This document shows, in pieces, positions 17,076-26,540 of a DNA stretch of 64,000 nt. Both the position numbers and the translations under genes were made by a program. The stretch is from contig NZ_VOIW01000001.1 of NCBI RefSeq assembly GCF_009659625.1, positions 310,001-374,000 of the forward strand. Reading direction: 5' to 3'. Within the stretch, counting starts at the first letter, position 1. Each line of letters starts with the position of its first letter. This DNA is from Pseudomonas haemolytica (GTDB taxonomy: Bacteria; Pseudomonadota; Gammaproteobacteria; Pseudomonadales; Pseudomonadaceae). A model generated the notes under the pieces. That model was not told the origin of the DNA, did not search any database, and saw nothing but the letters and a program-made list of their open reading frames with translations.

Positions 17076-17136
17076 ACAAAAAGCCCCCACCCAACCCACT
17101 GCGGATAGGGGACGCAATGGGTTGGGCGAGGGCTTC
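17076..17136 (-). terminator. Rho-independent terminator of the alginate operon
   Basis: Read on the minus strand, a 17-bp stem (17118-17134 pairing with 17082-17098, two imperfect pairs) with a loop of about 19 bases is followed by a run of Ts. It begins 14 bases after the algA stop and fits as the end of the whole alg transcript. Confidence 0.8.
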
Positions 17137-17149
17137 TTGTACGACTGTT

Positions 17150-18601
17150 TTACTGCGCGATAGTTTTCACCGACACGCCACGTTCAACCGGCGTCGAGCG
17201 ACCGTAGATATCTTCGAAGCGCTCGATATCGTCCTCACCCAGATAGCTGCCCGATTGCACTTCGATGATCTCCAGCGGGATCTTGCCTGGGTTGCGCAGG
17301 CGATGCACCGACGCGATCGGGATGTAGGTGGACTGGTTCTCGCAGAGCAGGAACACGTTATCGTCACAGGTGACTTCGGCGGTGCCGCTGACCACTATCC
17401 AGTGTTCGGCGCGGTGGTGGTGCATCTGCAGCGACAGGCATGCGCCCGGCTTGACCGAGATGTGCTTGACCTGGAAGCGTCCGCCCATGTCCACCGAGTC
17501 GTAGGAGCCCCACGGACGATAGACTTCACAATGGTTCTGGGTTTCGCTGCGGCCCTGTTCGTTGAGGGTGGAGACCATCTGCTTGACGCCCTGGACCTTG
17601 TCCTTGTGGGCAATCATCATCGCGTCCTTGGTTTCCACCACCACGATGTTGTCCAGGCCGATCACCGAGACCAGTTTGCCGTTGCCGTGGATCATGCAAT
17701 TGCGGCTGTCCTGAATCACCACATCGCCTTTGCTCACGTTGCCGTCGGCGTCTTTATCGTTGACCGCCCACAGCGAGGCCCAGCAACCCACGTCGCTCCA
17801 ACCGGCGCTCAGCGGCACGACACAGGCGCGCTGGGTTTTTTCCATCACTGCGTAGTCGATGGAGTTGTCCGGGCAGCAGGCGAAGGTGGCGTCGTCGAAG
17901 GTCACGGTGTCGTGGGTCTGCTCGCTGCGTTCCAGGGTCAGCACGCAGGTGTCGTAGATGTCCGGATCGTGCTTTTTCAGTTCTTCGAGGAAGCGGCTGG
18001 CGCGGAACAGGAACATGCCGCTGTTCCAGAAGTAGCCGCCGCTTTTGACGAACTCGATGGCGCGCTTTTCATCGGGCTTTTCCACGAACTGTTGTACGCG
18101 GCTCACGCCTTCAGGCAGCAGCGAGTCGTTGCTGGACTTGATGTAGCCGTAACCGGTTTCCGGACGGGTCGCCGGCACGCCGAACAGCACCATCTCGCCA
18201 CGCTCGGCCGCCACGGTGGCCAGGGCGAGTGCACGTTGCAGGGCTTTCTGGTCGTCGATCACGTGGTCGGCGGGCAGTACCAGCATCAGCTCGTCGCGGC
18301 CTTCGTTGACCAGCATCATCGCGGTCAGCGCCACGGCCGGCGCGGTGTTGCGGCCGAAAGGCTCCATCAGGATGCGTTGGCATTCGAGCTTACGTGCGCT
18401 CAGCTGCTCGTTGACGATGAAACGGTGGTCCTTGTTGCAGACCACGATAGGGGAGTCCATGCCTTCGAATACCAGGCGTTCCAGGGTTTGCTGGAACAGC
18501 GTGTGCTCGCCGGTCAGGGCCAGGAACTGTTTTGGGAACTGTTTACGGGAAAGCGGCCAAAGACGTGAGCCGCTACCACCGGAAAGGATTACTGGGATCA
18601 T
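17150..18601 (-). CDS. algA: AlgA: mannose-6-P isomerase / GDP-mannose pyrophosphorylase
   Basis: A bifunctional cytoplasmic enzyme of 483 residues that supplies GDP-mannose for alginate: fructose-6-P to mannose-6-P, and mannose-1-P plus GTP to GDP-mannose. The nucleotidyltransferase signature 'GGSGSRLWP' followed by the 'KQFPKQF' pyrophosphorylase motif is at the N-terminus. The C-terminal cupin carries the isomerase zinc motif 'QMHHHRAEHW'. AAGGAG precedes the ATG. It is the last gene of the operon. The 150-base gap to algF contains a REPIN, so algA may be expressed at a level different from the upstream genes, which could matter because GDP-mannose also feeds other polysaccharides. Confidence 0.97.
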   Translation of the reverse strand: MIPVILSGGSGSRLWPLSRKQFPKQFLALTGEHTLFQQTLERLVFEGMDSPIVVCNKDHRFIVNEQLSARKLECQRILMEPFGRNTAPAVALTAMMLVNEGRDELMLVLPADHVIDDQKALQRALALATVAAERGEMVLFGVPATRPETGYGYIKSSNDSLLPEGVSRVQQFVEKPDEKRAIEFVKSGGYFWNSGMFLFRASRFLEELKKHDPDIYDTCVLTLERSEQTHDTVTFDDATFACCPDNSIDYAVMEKTQRACVVPLSAGWSDVGCWASLWAVNDKDADGNVSKGDVVIQDSRNCMIHGNGKLVSVIGLDNIVVVETKDAMMIAHKDKVQGVKQMVSTLNEQGRSETQNHCEVYRPWGSYDSVDMGGRFQVKHISVKPGACLSLQMHHHRAEHWIVVSGTAEVTCDDNVFLLCENQSTYIPIASVHRLRNPGKIPLEIIEVQSGSYLGEDDIERFEDIYGRSTPVERGVSVKTIAQ

Positions 18602-18636
18602 GGGTGTTTCTCCTTGAATCAGTTTGGGTCAGAGCC

Positions 18637-18725
18637 TGTGGGAGGGGGCTTGCTCCCGAAAGCGGTGTTTCAGTCGGCACACTGGGTGCTGAACTATCGC
18701 ATTCGCGAGCAAGCCCGCTCCCACA
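18637..18725. repeat. REPIN between algF and algA
   Basis: The left arm is of the GGGAGGGGGCTTGCTCCC subtype and the right arm of the GCGAGCAAGCCCGCTCCC subtype, so the two halves belong to different REP variants. It lies inside the alginate operon. Confidence 0.88.
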
Positions 18726-18751
18726 GGGGGAGCGTCAATTTCAGAATCTAA

Positions 18752-19405
18752 TCAGCGGGTCGACACTGGGCGCTTGACCCAGACTGGCGACAAGCTCGAA
18801 CCTGAGCCGGTGACATACAGCACCGCCGCTTCACCACGTTCCAACGCAACCGGCTTCACATCGCCGACCTTCTTGTCACCGTCATACAGCGCCAGGCTCA
18901 CCTTCACCGGGTTGATCTCACGCTCACCACGGCCCTTGGCGGCCACCGACTTGACCACGTCGGTCTTGCCGTCAGCAGTTTTCAGGGTCAGGGCCTTGTC
19001 GCTGAGGTTCTGCACGCGTACCAGGGATTTCTGCTTGTTCTTGAACGGTGGTTCTTCGATCAACTGCGGCTGGCCGCTGTTGTTGTTGACCAGGGTGTAG
19101 TAGTGATCGGCGGCCAGTTTGACCGGCACGGTCTGGCTGCCGACCTTGGCGCTGTAGTCGCCGCCTGGCATGAAGCTGAAGTCACTGCTTGCCAGCGGCG
19201 CGACGTCGCTGAGGTTGGTGGCGCCGACGGTGGCGCTGACTTCCTGGTTGGAGGCGTTGTAGACACGCACGAAGCTTGAGCCTTTCGGTGCGACTGGGCC
19301 GTACAAGGCAGCGTCACCGGCGAAGGCGGACAGGGATACCAAGCTCATACCGGCAGCCAGGGCCAGAGTCTTAGCGAGACGACGCGGAGTAGTAGTGAAA
19401 GTCAT
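18752..19405 (-). CDS. algF: AlgF, periplasmic alginate O-acetylation protein
   Basis: A 217-residue exported protein with a signal peptide ending around 'LVSLSAFAGDAAL'. AlgF is required with AlgI, AlgJ and AlgX for acetyl transfer to mannuronate residues. The body is predicted to be beta-rich ('SFVRVYNASNQEVSATVG', 'SLVRVQNLSDKALTL'), suggesting two related sandwich domains that may mediate protein contacts. The length matches P. aeruginosa AlgF. GAGAGG lies eight bases before the ATG. It follows algJ by 16 bases. Confidence 0.95.
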   Translation of the reverse strand: MTFTTTPRRLAKTLALAAGMSLVSLSAFAGDAALYGPVAPKGSSFVRVYNASNQEVSATVGATNLSDVAPLASSDFSFMPGGDYSAKVGSQTVPVKLAADHYYTLVNNNSGQPQLIEEPPFKNKQKSLVRVQNLSDKALTLKTADGKTDVVKSVAAKGRGEREINPVKVSLALYDGDKKVGDVKPVALERGEAAVLYVTGSGSSLSPVWVKRPVSTR

Positions 19406-19421
19406 GTGAGTTACCTCTCTT

Positions 19422-20606
19422 TCAGTTTTGCGCCCGGTCGGGCGTCTCGGATTTAGGGTTTTCAGCTGGGGTGTTCATTGCCATGTTCTGTTGGCGCGAA
19501 CCGGCTTGTTTAAGCTGCGCAACCCACGATGGGTCGGCATCACCGATTTCGTTATTCACGGGCAGATAGCGTTCAGGAAACTCCCAGATCAGCACCTGGG
19601 GCGGGTTGTTCTTGAAGTCGTCACTTTTCAGGTAGCTGAGCATCGGCAGGATCGGGCCGTGGCCGTCTTCGGCGTAGCTGACCACGTCGCTGTGCAAGGC
19701 TTGCTTGAGCGCGCCGACGAAGTTCCAGTTGGGGTTGGCGCTGTAGCTGGTGCCCACCAGTGCCACCGGGGTTTCGCTGTCGCTGAACAGCGCGTCGTCG
19801 CCTTTGGTTTCGGCCAGGTGCGTGACGCGTTTTTGCAGCGGCTCTTTAGGCGGCATCAGGTTTTCAAACAGCGGGTCCAGCGGCAGGAACAGACGCAGGT
19901 CGCCTTTATGCGGCTCGGTTTTCTCGGCCTCGGTGACAAAACGCTGCGGCTCGCCGCTCAGTGGCGTCTTGTCGGCAATGGTCTTCGCCAGTTGCTTGGC
20001 GGCGATTTCCGCACCGTCCGGGGTCCAGTGGGTGTCGGTGCGCAGGAACACTTGCTTGCCGCCCAGCTTGGCCTGTTGCAGCGGGCCGAGCAGGTCCGGG
20101 GCGATAATCTGGTCGGCTGCGACACGGGCGTGGAAGTCCTGGTACAGGTTGGCGTGGATGCTCGCCGGTTTCACTTCACCCAGGTGTTCCGGGTACAGGC
20201 GCACCTTGGCCGGCACAATCGCCATCACCAGTTGGATGCCCTGGGCCTTGAGCTTCTGGCGCACGCCTTCGACCAGCGCGTAGTTGCCCTCCAGGTTCTG
20301 GTCTTCATTGACGGCGGGGTTGAACTCCTCGTCGCTGTACAGCCAGTGATCGCGACCCAGCACCACGCCAGGGCGGCCTTCATTGAACAGCTTGTAGTCC
20401 AGCGCCGCCCACAGGTTGGTGCCGATGCGTTTGATCGGGAACTCGTCGTCGTAGTGGGTCTCGACGGCCTTGGTCCAGCGCCCGTTAAGCACGGTGGCCT
20501 CGGCGTTGGTGCTGAACCCCATGAAGCTGCGCAGCGACCAGGCGCCCAATGCCAACAGCACCACCAGGAACAGCGCGATATAGAGGACGCGTAATGAACG
20601 GGTCAT
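19422..20606 (-). CDS. algJ: AlgJ, alginate O-acetyltransferase
   Basis: A 394-residue SGNH-like acetyltransferase in the periplasm, anchored by an N-terminal hydrophobic segment (about residues 8-27). The catalytic DxH motif is present as D191-T-H193, and the nucleophile Ser is in 'LVGTSYSANP'. It accepts acetyl groups delivered across the membrane by AlgI and passes them towards the polymer or AlgX. It is paralogous to AlgX in the same operon. GAGGGAG precedes the ATG, 11 bases after the algI stop. Confidence 0.96.
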   Translation of the reverse strand: MTRSLRVLYIALFLVVLLALGAWSLRSFMGFSTNAEATVLNGRWTKAVETHYDDEFPIKRIGTNLWAALDYKLFNEGRPGVVLGRDHWLYSDEEFNPAVNEDQNLEGNYALVEGVRQKLKAQGIQLVMAIVPAKVRLYPEHLGEVKPASIHANLYQDFHARVAADQIIAPDLLGPLQQAKLGGKQVFLRTDTHWTPDGAEIAAKQLAKTIADKTPLSGEPQRFVTEAEKTEPHKGDLRLFLPLDPLFENLMPPKEPLQKRVTHLAETKGDDALFSDSETPVALVGTSYSANPNWNFVGALKQALHSDVVSYAEDGHGPILPMLSYLKSDDFKNNPPQVLIWEFPERYLPVNNEIGDADPSWVAQLKQAGSRQQNMAMNTPAENPKSETPDRAQN

Positions 20607-20617
20607 GGTCGGCTCCC

Positions 20618-22150
20618 TCAGAATTGGAAGTAAAGGAACGGCGAGAAACTCTGCGCCGACAGTTTCAGGATCGACGCCACGAACAGCAGCAGCACCGCCG
20701 CGCGCATGGCGTAGCGTGGCCAGTCAGCGGTCCAGTAGGCCGGTTGCACGGCGGCGTCCTGGCCCACGGTGAAACCGGGCTCGTGAATGCTGCCGGGGTT
20801 GTCGCCCGGTACCGCCTTGATCAGGCTCGGGTCGGCCGGCTTGGTTTTCTCGGCAGGGCGGTTGGTGTAGAAGTCGCGCAGGCCGAAGAACGCCAGGGTT
20901 GCGTAGGCCACCACCAGGGTTGCCACTTGCAGGCCGGTGAGGTTGGCGCGGTTGAGTTCCGACAGCGACCACTCGCCAAAGCTGAACATCGCACCGTACA
21001 TGCGCCCGGCGACGTGCAGGTTTTCGGCGCGGAAGATCACCCAGCCCATCACCACCAGCAGGAAGGTGAAGGCCCAGCGCACCACGTTGAAACTGCGTGG
21101 CGCGGTGTTGAGGCCGATGGCTTTTTCAATCGCCAGCCACATGCCGTGCCAGGCACCCCACACGATGTAGGTGATGTTTGCACCGTGCCACAGGCCACCG
21201 AGCAGCATGGTCAGGAACAGGTTGCGGTAGGTGGTCAGCGTGCCTTTGCGGTTGCCGCCCAGGGTGATGTACAGGTAGTCACGCAGCCAGGTGGACAGGC
21301 TGATGTGCCAGCGCCGCCAGAACTCGGTGATCGACTGGCTGATGTACGGCTGCTTGAAGTTTTCCATGAAGCGGAAGCCCATCATCAAGCCCAGGCCGAT
21401 GGCCATGTCGCTGTAGCCGGAGAAGTCGAAGTACAGTTGTGCGGTGTAGGCCAGCGCACCCAGCCAGGCATCGCCGGTAGTAGGGTTTTGCAGGGCAAAA
21501 CAGTGGTCGGCCACCACCGCCAGGGTGTCGGCGATGAAGACTTTCTTGATGAAACCCTGCATGAACCGCGTGCAGCCCTCGGAGAACTTGTCGAGGGTGT
21601 GGGTGCGGTTGTTGAACTGGTCGGCCAGGTCACGAAAGCGCAACACGGGACCTGCGATCAAGTGCGGGAAGATCGCTACGAACGCCGCAAAGTCGATCAG
21701 GTTGCGGGTCGCCGGGGTATCGCCACGGTACACGTCGATGATGTAGCTGATGGACTCGAAAATGTAGAACGAGATACCAATCGGCAACAGTACGTGGGTA
21801 AGAATGAACGGCTCCAGCCCCGCTGACTTCATCATCACATTGATGCTGTCGACGCCGAAGTTGGCGTACTTGAAGTAGCCAAGGATGCACAGGTCGACTG
21901 CCACGCCGAGCAACAGCCAGCGCTGCGCCGGCTTGGTGCGCACGCCGGCGGCACCGACCTTGAGGCCGATCCAGTAGTTCCACAGCGTCACGGCGGCGAA
22001 CAGCGCCAGGAAGTCCACTCGCCACCAGGCGTAGAACACATAGCTGGCAATCAGCAGCAGCAGGTTGCGATAGCGTTGCCCGCTCAAGTAGTACAAGCCG
22101 AGGAAGATCGGCAAGAACAGAAACAGGAACACATTGGACGAGAAAACCAT
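20618..22150 (-). CDS. algI: AlgI, MBOAT acetyl-transfer membrane protein
   Basis: A 510-residue polytopic inner-membrane protein of the MBOAT family that moves acetyl groups from a cytoplasmic donor to the periplasmic acetylation machinery. The active-site region 'LLGGLWHGANITYIVWGAWHG' carries the conserved His of the family, and the N-terminal 'VFLFLFLPIFLGLYYL' is typical. ATG 22150 is preceded by GGAGAG at six bases; a TTG eight codons earlier is less likely. The 231-base gap to algL contains a REPIN, so algI-algJ-algF may need a boosted or separate transcript. No clear promoter is visible there. Confidence 0.96.
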   Translation of the reverse strand: MVFSSNVFLFLFLPIFLGLYYLSGQRYRNLLLLIASYVFYAWWRVDFLALFAAVTLWNYWIGLKVGAAGVRTKPAQRWLLLGVAVDLCILGYFKYANFGVDSINVMMKSAGLEPFILTHVLLPIGISFYIFESISYIIDVYRGDTPATRNLIDFAAFVAIFPHLIAGPVLRFRDLADQFNNRTHTLDKFSEGCTRFMQGFIKKVFIADTLAVVADHCFALQNPTTGDAWLGALAYTAQLYFDFSGYSDMAIGLGLMMGFRFMENFKQPYISQSITEFWRRWHISLSTWLRDYLYITLGGNRKGTLTTYRNLFLTMLLGGLWHGANITYIVWGAWHGMWLAIEKAIGLNTAPRSFNVVRWAFTFLLVVMGWVIFRAENLHVAGRMYGAMFSFGEWSLSELNRANLTGLQVATLVVAYATLAFFGLRDFYTNRPAEKTKPADPSLIKAVPGDNPGSIHEPGFTVGQDAAVQPAYWTADWPRYAMRAAVLLLFVASILKLSAQSFSPFLYFQF

Positions 22151-22258
22151 CCCGATCTCTCCATGTTTAACCAACAGTCAAGGGCCAGAGCCCCCCCAAA
22201 CCCCCCCACGAATTTCGGGGAGGTTGTATTGCATTCTCACTGTCGAAACCGGCTTCAA

Positions 22259-22365
22259 ATGTGGGAGGGGGCTTGCTCCCGATAACGGTGTGTCATTCAA
22301 CACACATGGCGACTGGTACACCGCCATCGGGAGCAAGTCGAATCGTCGCACCGCCCCTCCCACAT
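22259..22365. repeat. REPIN with chimeric right arm between algL and algI
   Basis: The left arm is a standard GTGGGAGGGGGCTTGCTCCC. The right arm starts CGGGAGCAAG, then carries about 16 extra bases (TCGAATCGTCGCACCG) before resuming CCCCTCCCACAT. This is a longer REP variant than the others in the window. It ends 16 bases from the algL stop. Confidence 0.85.
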
Positions 22366-22381
22366 TTTTTACCGAGTACGC

Positions 22382-23491
22382 TCAGGAACCTTTGTTGCCT
22401 TTCTCGTGCGCCGGGTCGTAGACCTTGGTCAGGTCGCCCCCCAGGCGGAAGGTCTTGAACGGCTGCATGCCATGCTTGCGTTCGATCACCTCCGGCGCGC
22501 AGGTGTAGAGCGTGCAGAAGGGCTCAAGCCAGGCAAATTTCATGTCTTCCTTGAGGTCCTTCATGTCCTGCTCTTTGCCGTTCTTCTGCTCGAAGATGTC
22601 CGGGTCTTTCACCCCGGCGAGCACCTTGTCGCCCAGGCGCTTGAGTGCGCTGTTGTTTTCCTGGCGCAGATCGACACCGTTGACCAGGGCAAAACTGGCG
22701 ATCATCGACAATGGCGGCAATGCGTAGTTGTGGTACGACAGGGCACGCTGCTGACGCTTCAACTCGTTCGGCAAAAAGCCTTGGTCATCGACCTGGTTGG
22801 CGCCGACCTTGTATTCCTTCACCGCCCAATCAAACAGGTCGCGGCGGTTGGTGGCGATGGAAGTCGCCATCACCGACCAAGCGGCCCAGTAGGAGTGATT
22901 GTTGGTTTTTTCCAGCGGCATGTTGTCCCAGTCGCTCACCACCTGATCGGCCAGCTTGTTGAACCAGGCTTCGATCTGTTGGGATTCCTGCGGGTGCTTG
23001 GCCAGCGGCTGCGACTCGGAGAATTTCAGGCGCACATAGGCCGAGGCCATGCTACCCAACGCCCATTTGCGCATGGATTTGCCGGTGTGGTTGAAGTCCT
23101 TGGACATCAACGCATTTGCCCGAGCCCATGTAGCCAGCCAGTTCAGCGTACATTCCAGCTGCTCGGGCCTGCCGTCGCGCATGAACTGCATCACGCGCTT
23201 GCTGGTGTCTTTTTCCAGCTTGGTGATGTCGGCGGTGCTGTCGCGGAAGGCTTTTTCCGACTGCACATTCAGCGTGGAGCGCGCCTTGTCCGAACCTTCG
23301 TACTTGCTGCGAAATTGCAGCGAGCCGGTGTACGGCGCCGGCATGGCGTCGCAGTCATTCTTGAAGTCGCCGGTCTTGAACGCTTCGATTGGCGCGAAAT
23401 AGCCTTGGGGCGGACGCAGCGGCGCGGCGGCGTTGACTGAGCCGGCGAAGATCGCCAGGCCCAGTAACGATGGAATCAATAGCTTCTGCAT
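22382..23491 (-). CDS. algL: AlgL, periplasmic alginate lyase
   Basis: A 369-residue polysaccharide-lyase family 5 enzyme that cleaves mannuronate-rich alginate trapped in the periplasm and helps the export complex. The signal peptide ends at 'GSVNAAAPL' (about residue 22). The family motif NNHSYW is at 197-202 and contains the catalytic Asn/His. The length is normal. ATG 23491 is preceded by GAGG at six bases; the ATG four codons upstream lacks this. It lies 24 bases after algX and is followed by a REPIN. Confidence 0.96.
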   Translation of the reverse strand: MQKLLIPSLLGLAIFAGSVNAAAPLRPPQGYFAPIEAFKTGDFKNDCDAMPAPYTGSLQFRSKYEGSDKARSTLNVQSEKAFRDSTADITKLEKDTSKRVMQFMRDGRPEQLECTLNWLATWARANALMSKDFNHTGKSMRKWALGSMASAYVRLKFSESQPLAKHPQESQQIEAWFNKLADQVVSDWDNMPLEKTNNHSYWAAWSVMATSIATNRRDLFDWAVKEYKVGANQVDDQGFLPNELKRQQRALSYHNYALPPLSMIASFALVNGVDLRQENNSALKRLGDKVLAGVKDPDIFEQKNGKEQDMKDLKEDMKFAWLEPFCTLYTCAPEVIERKHGMQPFKTFRLGGDLTKVYDPAHEKGNKGS

Positions 23492-23515
23492 AAGTAACCT
23501 CATTGCACGCTTATT

Positions 23516-24961
23516 TCAAGGCGTTGAAGCGGTCTGTTGACCACCGCTTGGGAATACGTTGCGTGTGCAAATTTTTGCTTCGACCTTCTGCGCGGCAGCG
23601 CCCTTTTCCGGGCCCTGCACTTCCACGGCCAGCAAGTTCTGCGAGGCCCAGTCTTCATCGGTGCGCAGTTCAAAGGCGAAACGCCCGTCTGTATCGGATG
23701 TTTCGGGTTTCTCGATCTTGATGTCCTCGTGGCGCCCGTTCATGTACCAGAGGGTGGCTTGCAAGGTTTTCACCGAAGGGTCGGCGAAGCGGATATCCAC
23801 CTGGTGGTTGGCGTTGCGCAGGTCTTTGTTGGCACTGTTAACCATCAGCTCGTTCTTGCCGGGCTTCAATGTGGTGCTGGCGGACATCTGCGCGGTCTTG
23901 CCTTCGCAGCCGTTGTCCAGCAGCGCCATCATCTGGCGGTAGATGGTTTCCTGGTCGAGGCGATACAACGGCGAGAATTCCCAGATCAGGATCTTCGGCG
24001 GGGTCTTCTGGAATTCGTCGCTGCCCAGGTACTGGATCATCGAGCCTTCCAGGCCACCGCCAGGGAAGGCGACGTTGAGGACGTCGGCACCGATTTCCTG
24101 TTCGAGGAAGCCGGCGAAGTTGTAGTTCTTGCCGCTGTGGCTGGTGCCCACCAGGGTGATCTGCGGGTTGCCCGAATCGCTGAACAGGTCACCGTCGCCG
24201 GCTTCGCCCTTGGGCTCGGTGGTGAACTGGTCCATGTACTGGATCGCGTAGCTGGTGCCGCACAGTTGCCCGGCCATGTTGTGCAGGGTGCCGGTCTTGC
24301 CCATGCGGCCCGAGCGCGTGGTTTCGAATTCGCGCTTGGGAATATCGGCGAATTCAGGCATTGCACGCACTTTGGCGCCAACGATTTTTGCCGTGCGCTG
24401 GGCGCCATAAGGCGTCCAGTGCTGGTCGCCGCGGAAGTAGAAATCGTGGGCCGGCAATTCGTCCGGCAGTTGCTCGTTGGTCAACGGCGAGAGGTCCGGC
24501 ACCACGTAGCCCATCTTGGCGAAACGGCCGAGCATGGTCTTGTAGTTACCCAGGGCCTTGTCGAAATCGAACTTGGCTTTTTCCTCGGGGTTGAGCTTGT
24601 TGCGGTTCACCAGGCCACGGGTCGGCTGGTAGACCACCACCAGTTCCACGCCCTTGGCCTTGAACGCATCGTGCAGTTGCTGCATGCGCTTGTAGCCGGC
24701 GGGGCTGGTGTCGAATTCGGTGCGCAGGTCTTCCTGGGTGCGGAACAGCCAGTCGCCCTGGGCTTGTACCAGGGTGGTGAAGTTCTGCTGGTAGCGCGTG
24801 GTGTAGTTCTTCGCGTCATGGGCCGCCGGGCACAGGCTGCAGCACGGTTCGGCGCTGAAGGTCGGCGCCTTGACTTCGTCGGCGCGCACGCCCTGGCTGG
24901 CCGCAAGCAGGCCGAGGGTCAGACCCGAGAGGCTCAGCAGTTTGATCATGTGTGGGTGCAT
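23516..24961 (-). CDS. algX: AlgX, terminal alginate O-acetyltransferase
   Basis: A 481-residue periplasmic protein with an SGNH-like catalytic domain and a C-terminal carbohydrate-binding module. It transfers acetyl to mannuronate and is part of the AlgK-AlgX-AlgG complex. The signal peptide is near the N-terminus and ends around 'GVRADEV'. The catalytic pair D179 and H181 is in 'GDQHWTP' and the Ser in 'LVGTSHSG'. ATG 24961 is favoured because GAGG lies nine bases upstream; for the first ATG (24970) the same GAGG would be only adjacent. The start is about ten bases after the algG stop. Confidence 0.95.
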   Translation of the reverse strand: MHPHMIKLLSLSGLTLGLLAASQGVRADEVKAPTFSAEPCCSLCPAAHDAKNYTTRYQQNFTTLVQAQGDWLFRTQEDLRTEFDTSPAGYKRMQQLHDAFKAKGVELVVVYQPTRGLVNRNKLNPEEKAKFDFDKALGNYKTMLGRFAKMGYVVPDLSPLTNEQLPDELPAHDFYFRGDQHWTPYGAQRTAKIVGAKVRAMPEFADIPKREFETTRSGRMGKTGTLHNMAGQLCGTSYAIQYMDQFTTEPKGEAGDGDLFSDSGNPQITLVGTSHSGKNYNFAGFLEQEIGADVLNVAFPGGGLEGSMIQYLGSDEFQKTPPKILIWEFSPLYRLDQETIYRQMMALLDNGCEGKTAQMSASTTLKPGKNELMVNSANKDLRNANHQVDIRFADPSVKTLQATLWYMNGRHEDIKIEKPETSDTDGRFAFELRTDEDWASQNLLAVEVQGPEKGAAAQKVEAKICTRNVFPSGGQQTASTP

Positions 24962-24972
24962 AAGGGTCATCC

Positions 24973-26526
24973 TCAGTCCTGCAGTTCGGTCTGGCGTTCG
25001 ACGGGGTCGATCAGCACGGCTTTCTGCTGGCGCACCAGCAGGTCGAGAATTTCTTCCTGGCGGTCGCCCAGAATGCCGGAGAAGCTGATGCCGCTGGATT
25101 TGGTCGGCGCCAGCATCGACACGCGATACAGCTCGATACTCAACGGCGAATCGATGGACAGCGGCCCGCTGCCGTTACCCGCCAGCTCACCGCCGACCAC
25201 GATCAGCGAGACCTTGGTGTCGAACGGGTCGAGGGCGATGTCGCGGTCGGTGTCGGTCAAGTCCTTGATGTGGCCGTACACGCCGGTCAGCCCGTTGGCC
25301 ATCGAGGTGTTTTCGTAGAGCTTGATGTTCACGCTGTTACGCACACGGATCCCGTGACGACGGTTGCTGATCACCTTGTTGCCCCACAGCAGGTTGTCGC
25401 CGCTCTCATAGAGGGTGATGCCGTCGGTGTGGTTGCGGTAGATCTCGTTGTCGGCGATCAGGTTGTTCACGCTGTTACGGTCGATCACCAGGCCCGAGAG
25501 CTTGTTGTCGTAGCTGCGGTTGTTGAAGATGAAGCTGTCGTTCACTTCACGGGAAATGATGATGCCGTGCTTCTTCTTGGTGCCGTACACAGTGTTGTCG
25601 GCGATGATCAGGCCGTGGGAACGGTCATGGGGGTCAATGCCGTAGACGATGTTGTCTTTGTAGGTATTGCCCTTGATCACGAAGCCTGTGGTCTCGTAGC
25701 AGTAAAAGCCGTACCACATGTCCGAGAACTCGGAGTCGATGATCCAGCCGGTCGGCTCAGGGCGCTTGAGCACCTTGGCCATGTTCGGCGTGTACTGGGA
25801 AATACTCACCCCGTACGACTTACTGTTGGCGTAGCCGAAGCTGGCCATCCTGGTCTTGGAGATATAGGTCTCGGTGCCGCCCCAGGCCAGCAGGAACGGG
25901 CGGAATTCCTTGGCCGACTTGAACAACGCCGGGCCGTTGGTTTTTTCGTCCCAGCCGGTGACCTTGGTGTCACGCACAAACAGCTGGCCGTCGTTGATCA
26001 GGAACGAACCGGCTTGTTGGGACAGGCGCAATTCCTGGGTGTTTTTGTCGATATCGAGGATGCCTTTACGCCCGACCACGATCGGCAATTTGGCCAGGAA
26101 CACACCCGGCGACGTCTCGCTGAAGTACTGCTTGGGCACCTTGCCCAGCAGGTCCTTGAGGTTCATGTAGCCGTCGTCGACAAAGATCGCCTGGGGAATG
26201 CCGTGCTGGCGTACCACCCATTCGGCCATCTTGTTGTCGCCACCGATAAAGTCCTTGAGCGCGTCTTCCTGCATCATGCGGCGGATGCTGATTTTGCCGG
26301 CCTTGGTCTTGACGATCTTTTTTTCCATGGCCGCAGCGGTGTATCCCGACAGGTCGGGCAACGCCGGCTTGGCCATTTCCAGCGGCGCGGTGGGCGGGCT
26401 GGAAATGGTGTAGGTCTTGGCCTGTTGCAGTTCCTTGGCGATGATCGGCGCCTTGGCCGCCGTATCGGCAAACGCTGTGGCGCTGGCCATCAGCATTGCC
26501 GCGACGAGTAGGCTTTGAGCATTCAT
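24973..26526 (-). CDS. algG: AlgG, alginate C5-mannuronan epimerase
   Basis: A 517-residue periplasmic epimerase that turns D-mannuronate into L-guluronate in the polymer. The signal peptide ends at 'SATAFADTA'. A right-handed parallel beta-helix of the CASH type covers the C-terminal two thirds ('HGIIISREVNDSFIFNNRSY', 'SGLVIDRNSVNNLIADNEIY'), and the catalytic DPHD motif is at 298-301. ATG 26526 has GGGAG eight bases upstream. An ATG five codons earlier overlaps the algE stop. Neighbours algX and algE are within about 15 bases on either side. Confidence 0.96.
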   Translation of the reverse strand: MNAQSLLVAAMLMASATAFADTAAKAPIIAKELQQAKTYTISSPPTAPLEMAKPALPDLSGYTAAAMEKKIVKTKAGKISIRRMMQEDALKDFIGGDNKMAEWVVRQHGIPQAIFVDDGYMNLKDLLGKVPKQYFSETSPGVFLAKLPIVVGRKGILDIDKNTQELRLSQQAGSFLINDGQLFVRDTKVTGWDEKTNGPALFKSAKEFRPFLLAWGGTETYISKTRMASFGYANSKSYGVSISQYTPNMAKVLKRPEPTGWIIDSEFSDMWYGFYCYETTGFVIKGNTYKDNIVYGIDPHDRSHGLIIADNTVYGTKKKHGIIISREVNDSFIFNNRSYDNKLSGLVIDRNSVNNLIADNEIYRNHTDGITLYESGDNLLWGNKVISNRRHGIRVRNSVNIKLYENTSMANGLTGVYGHIKDLTDTDRDIALDPFDTKVSLIVVGGELAGNGSGPLSIDSPLSIELYRVSMLAPTKSSGISFSGILGDRQEEILDLLVRQQKAVLIDPVERQTELQD

Positions 26527-26540
26527 TGCGCAGGCTCCCA

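Noticed and set aside
17117..18568. 483-codon plus-strand frame opposite algA
   Set aside because: Antisense shadow of a clearly identified gene; rich in His/Gln/Val without any domain.
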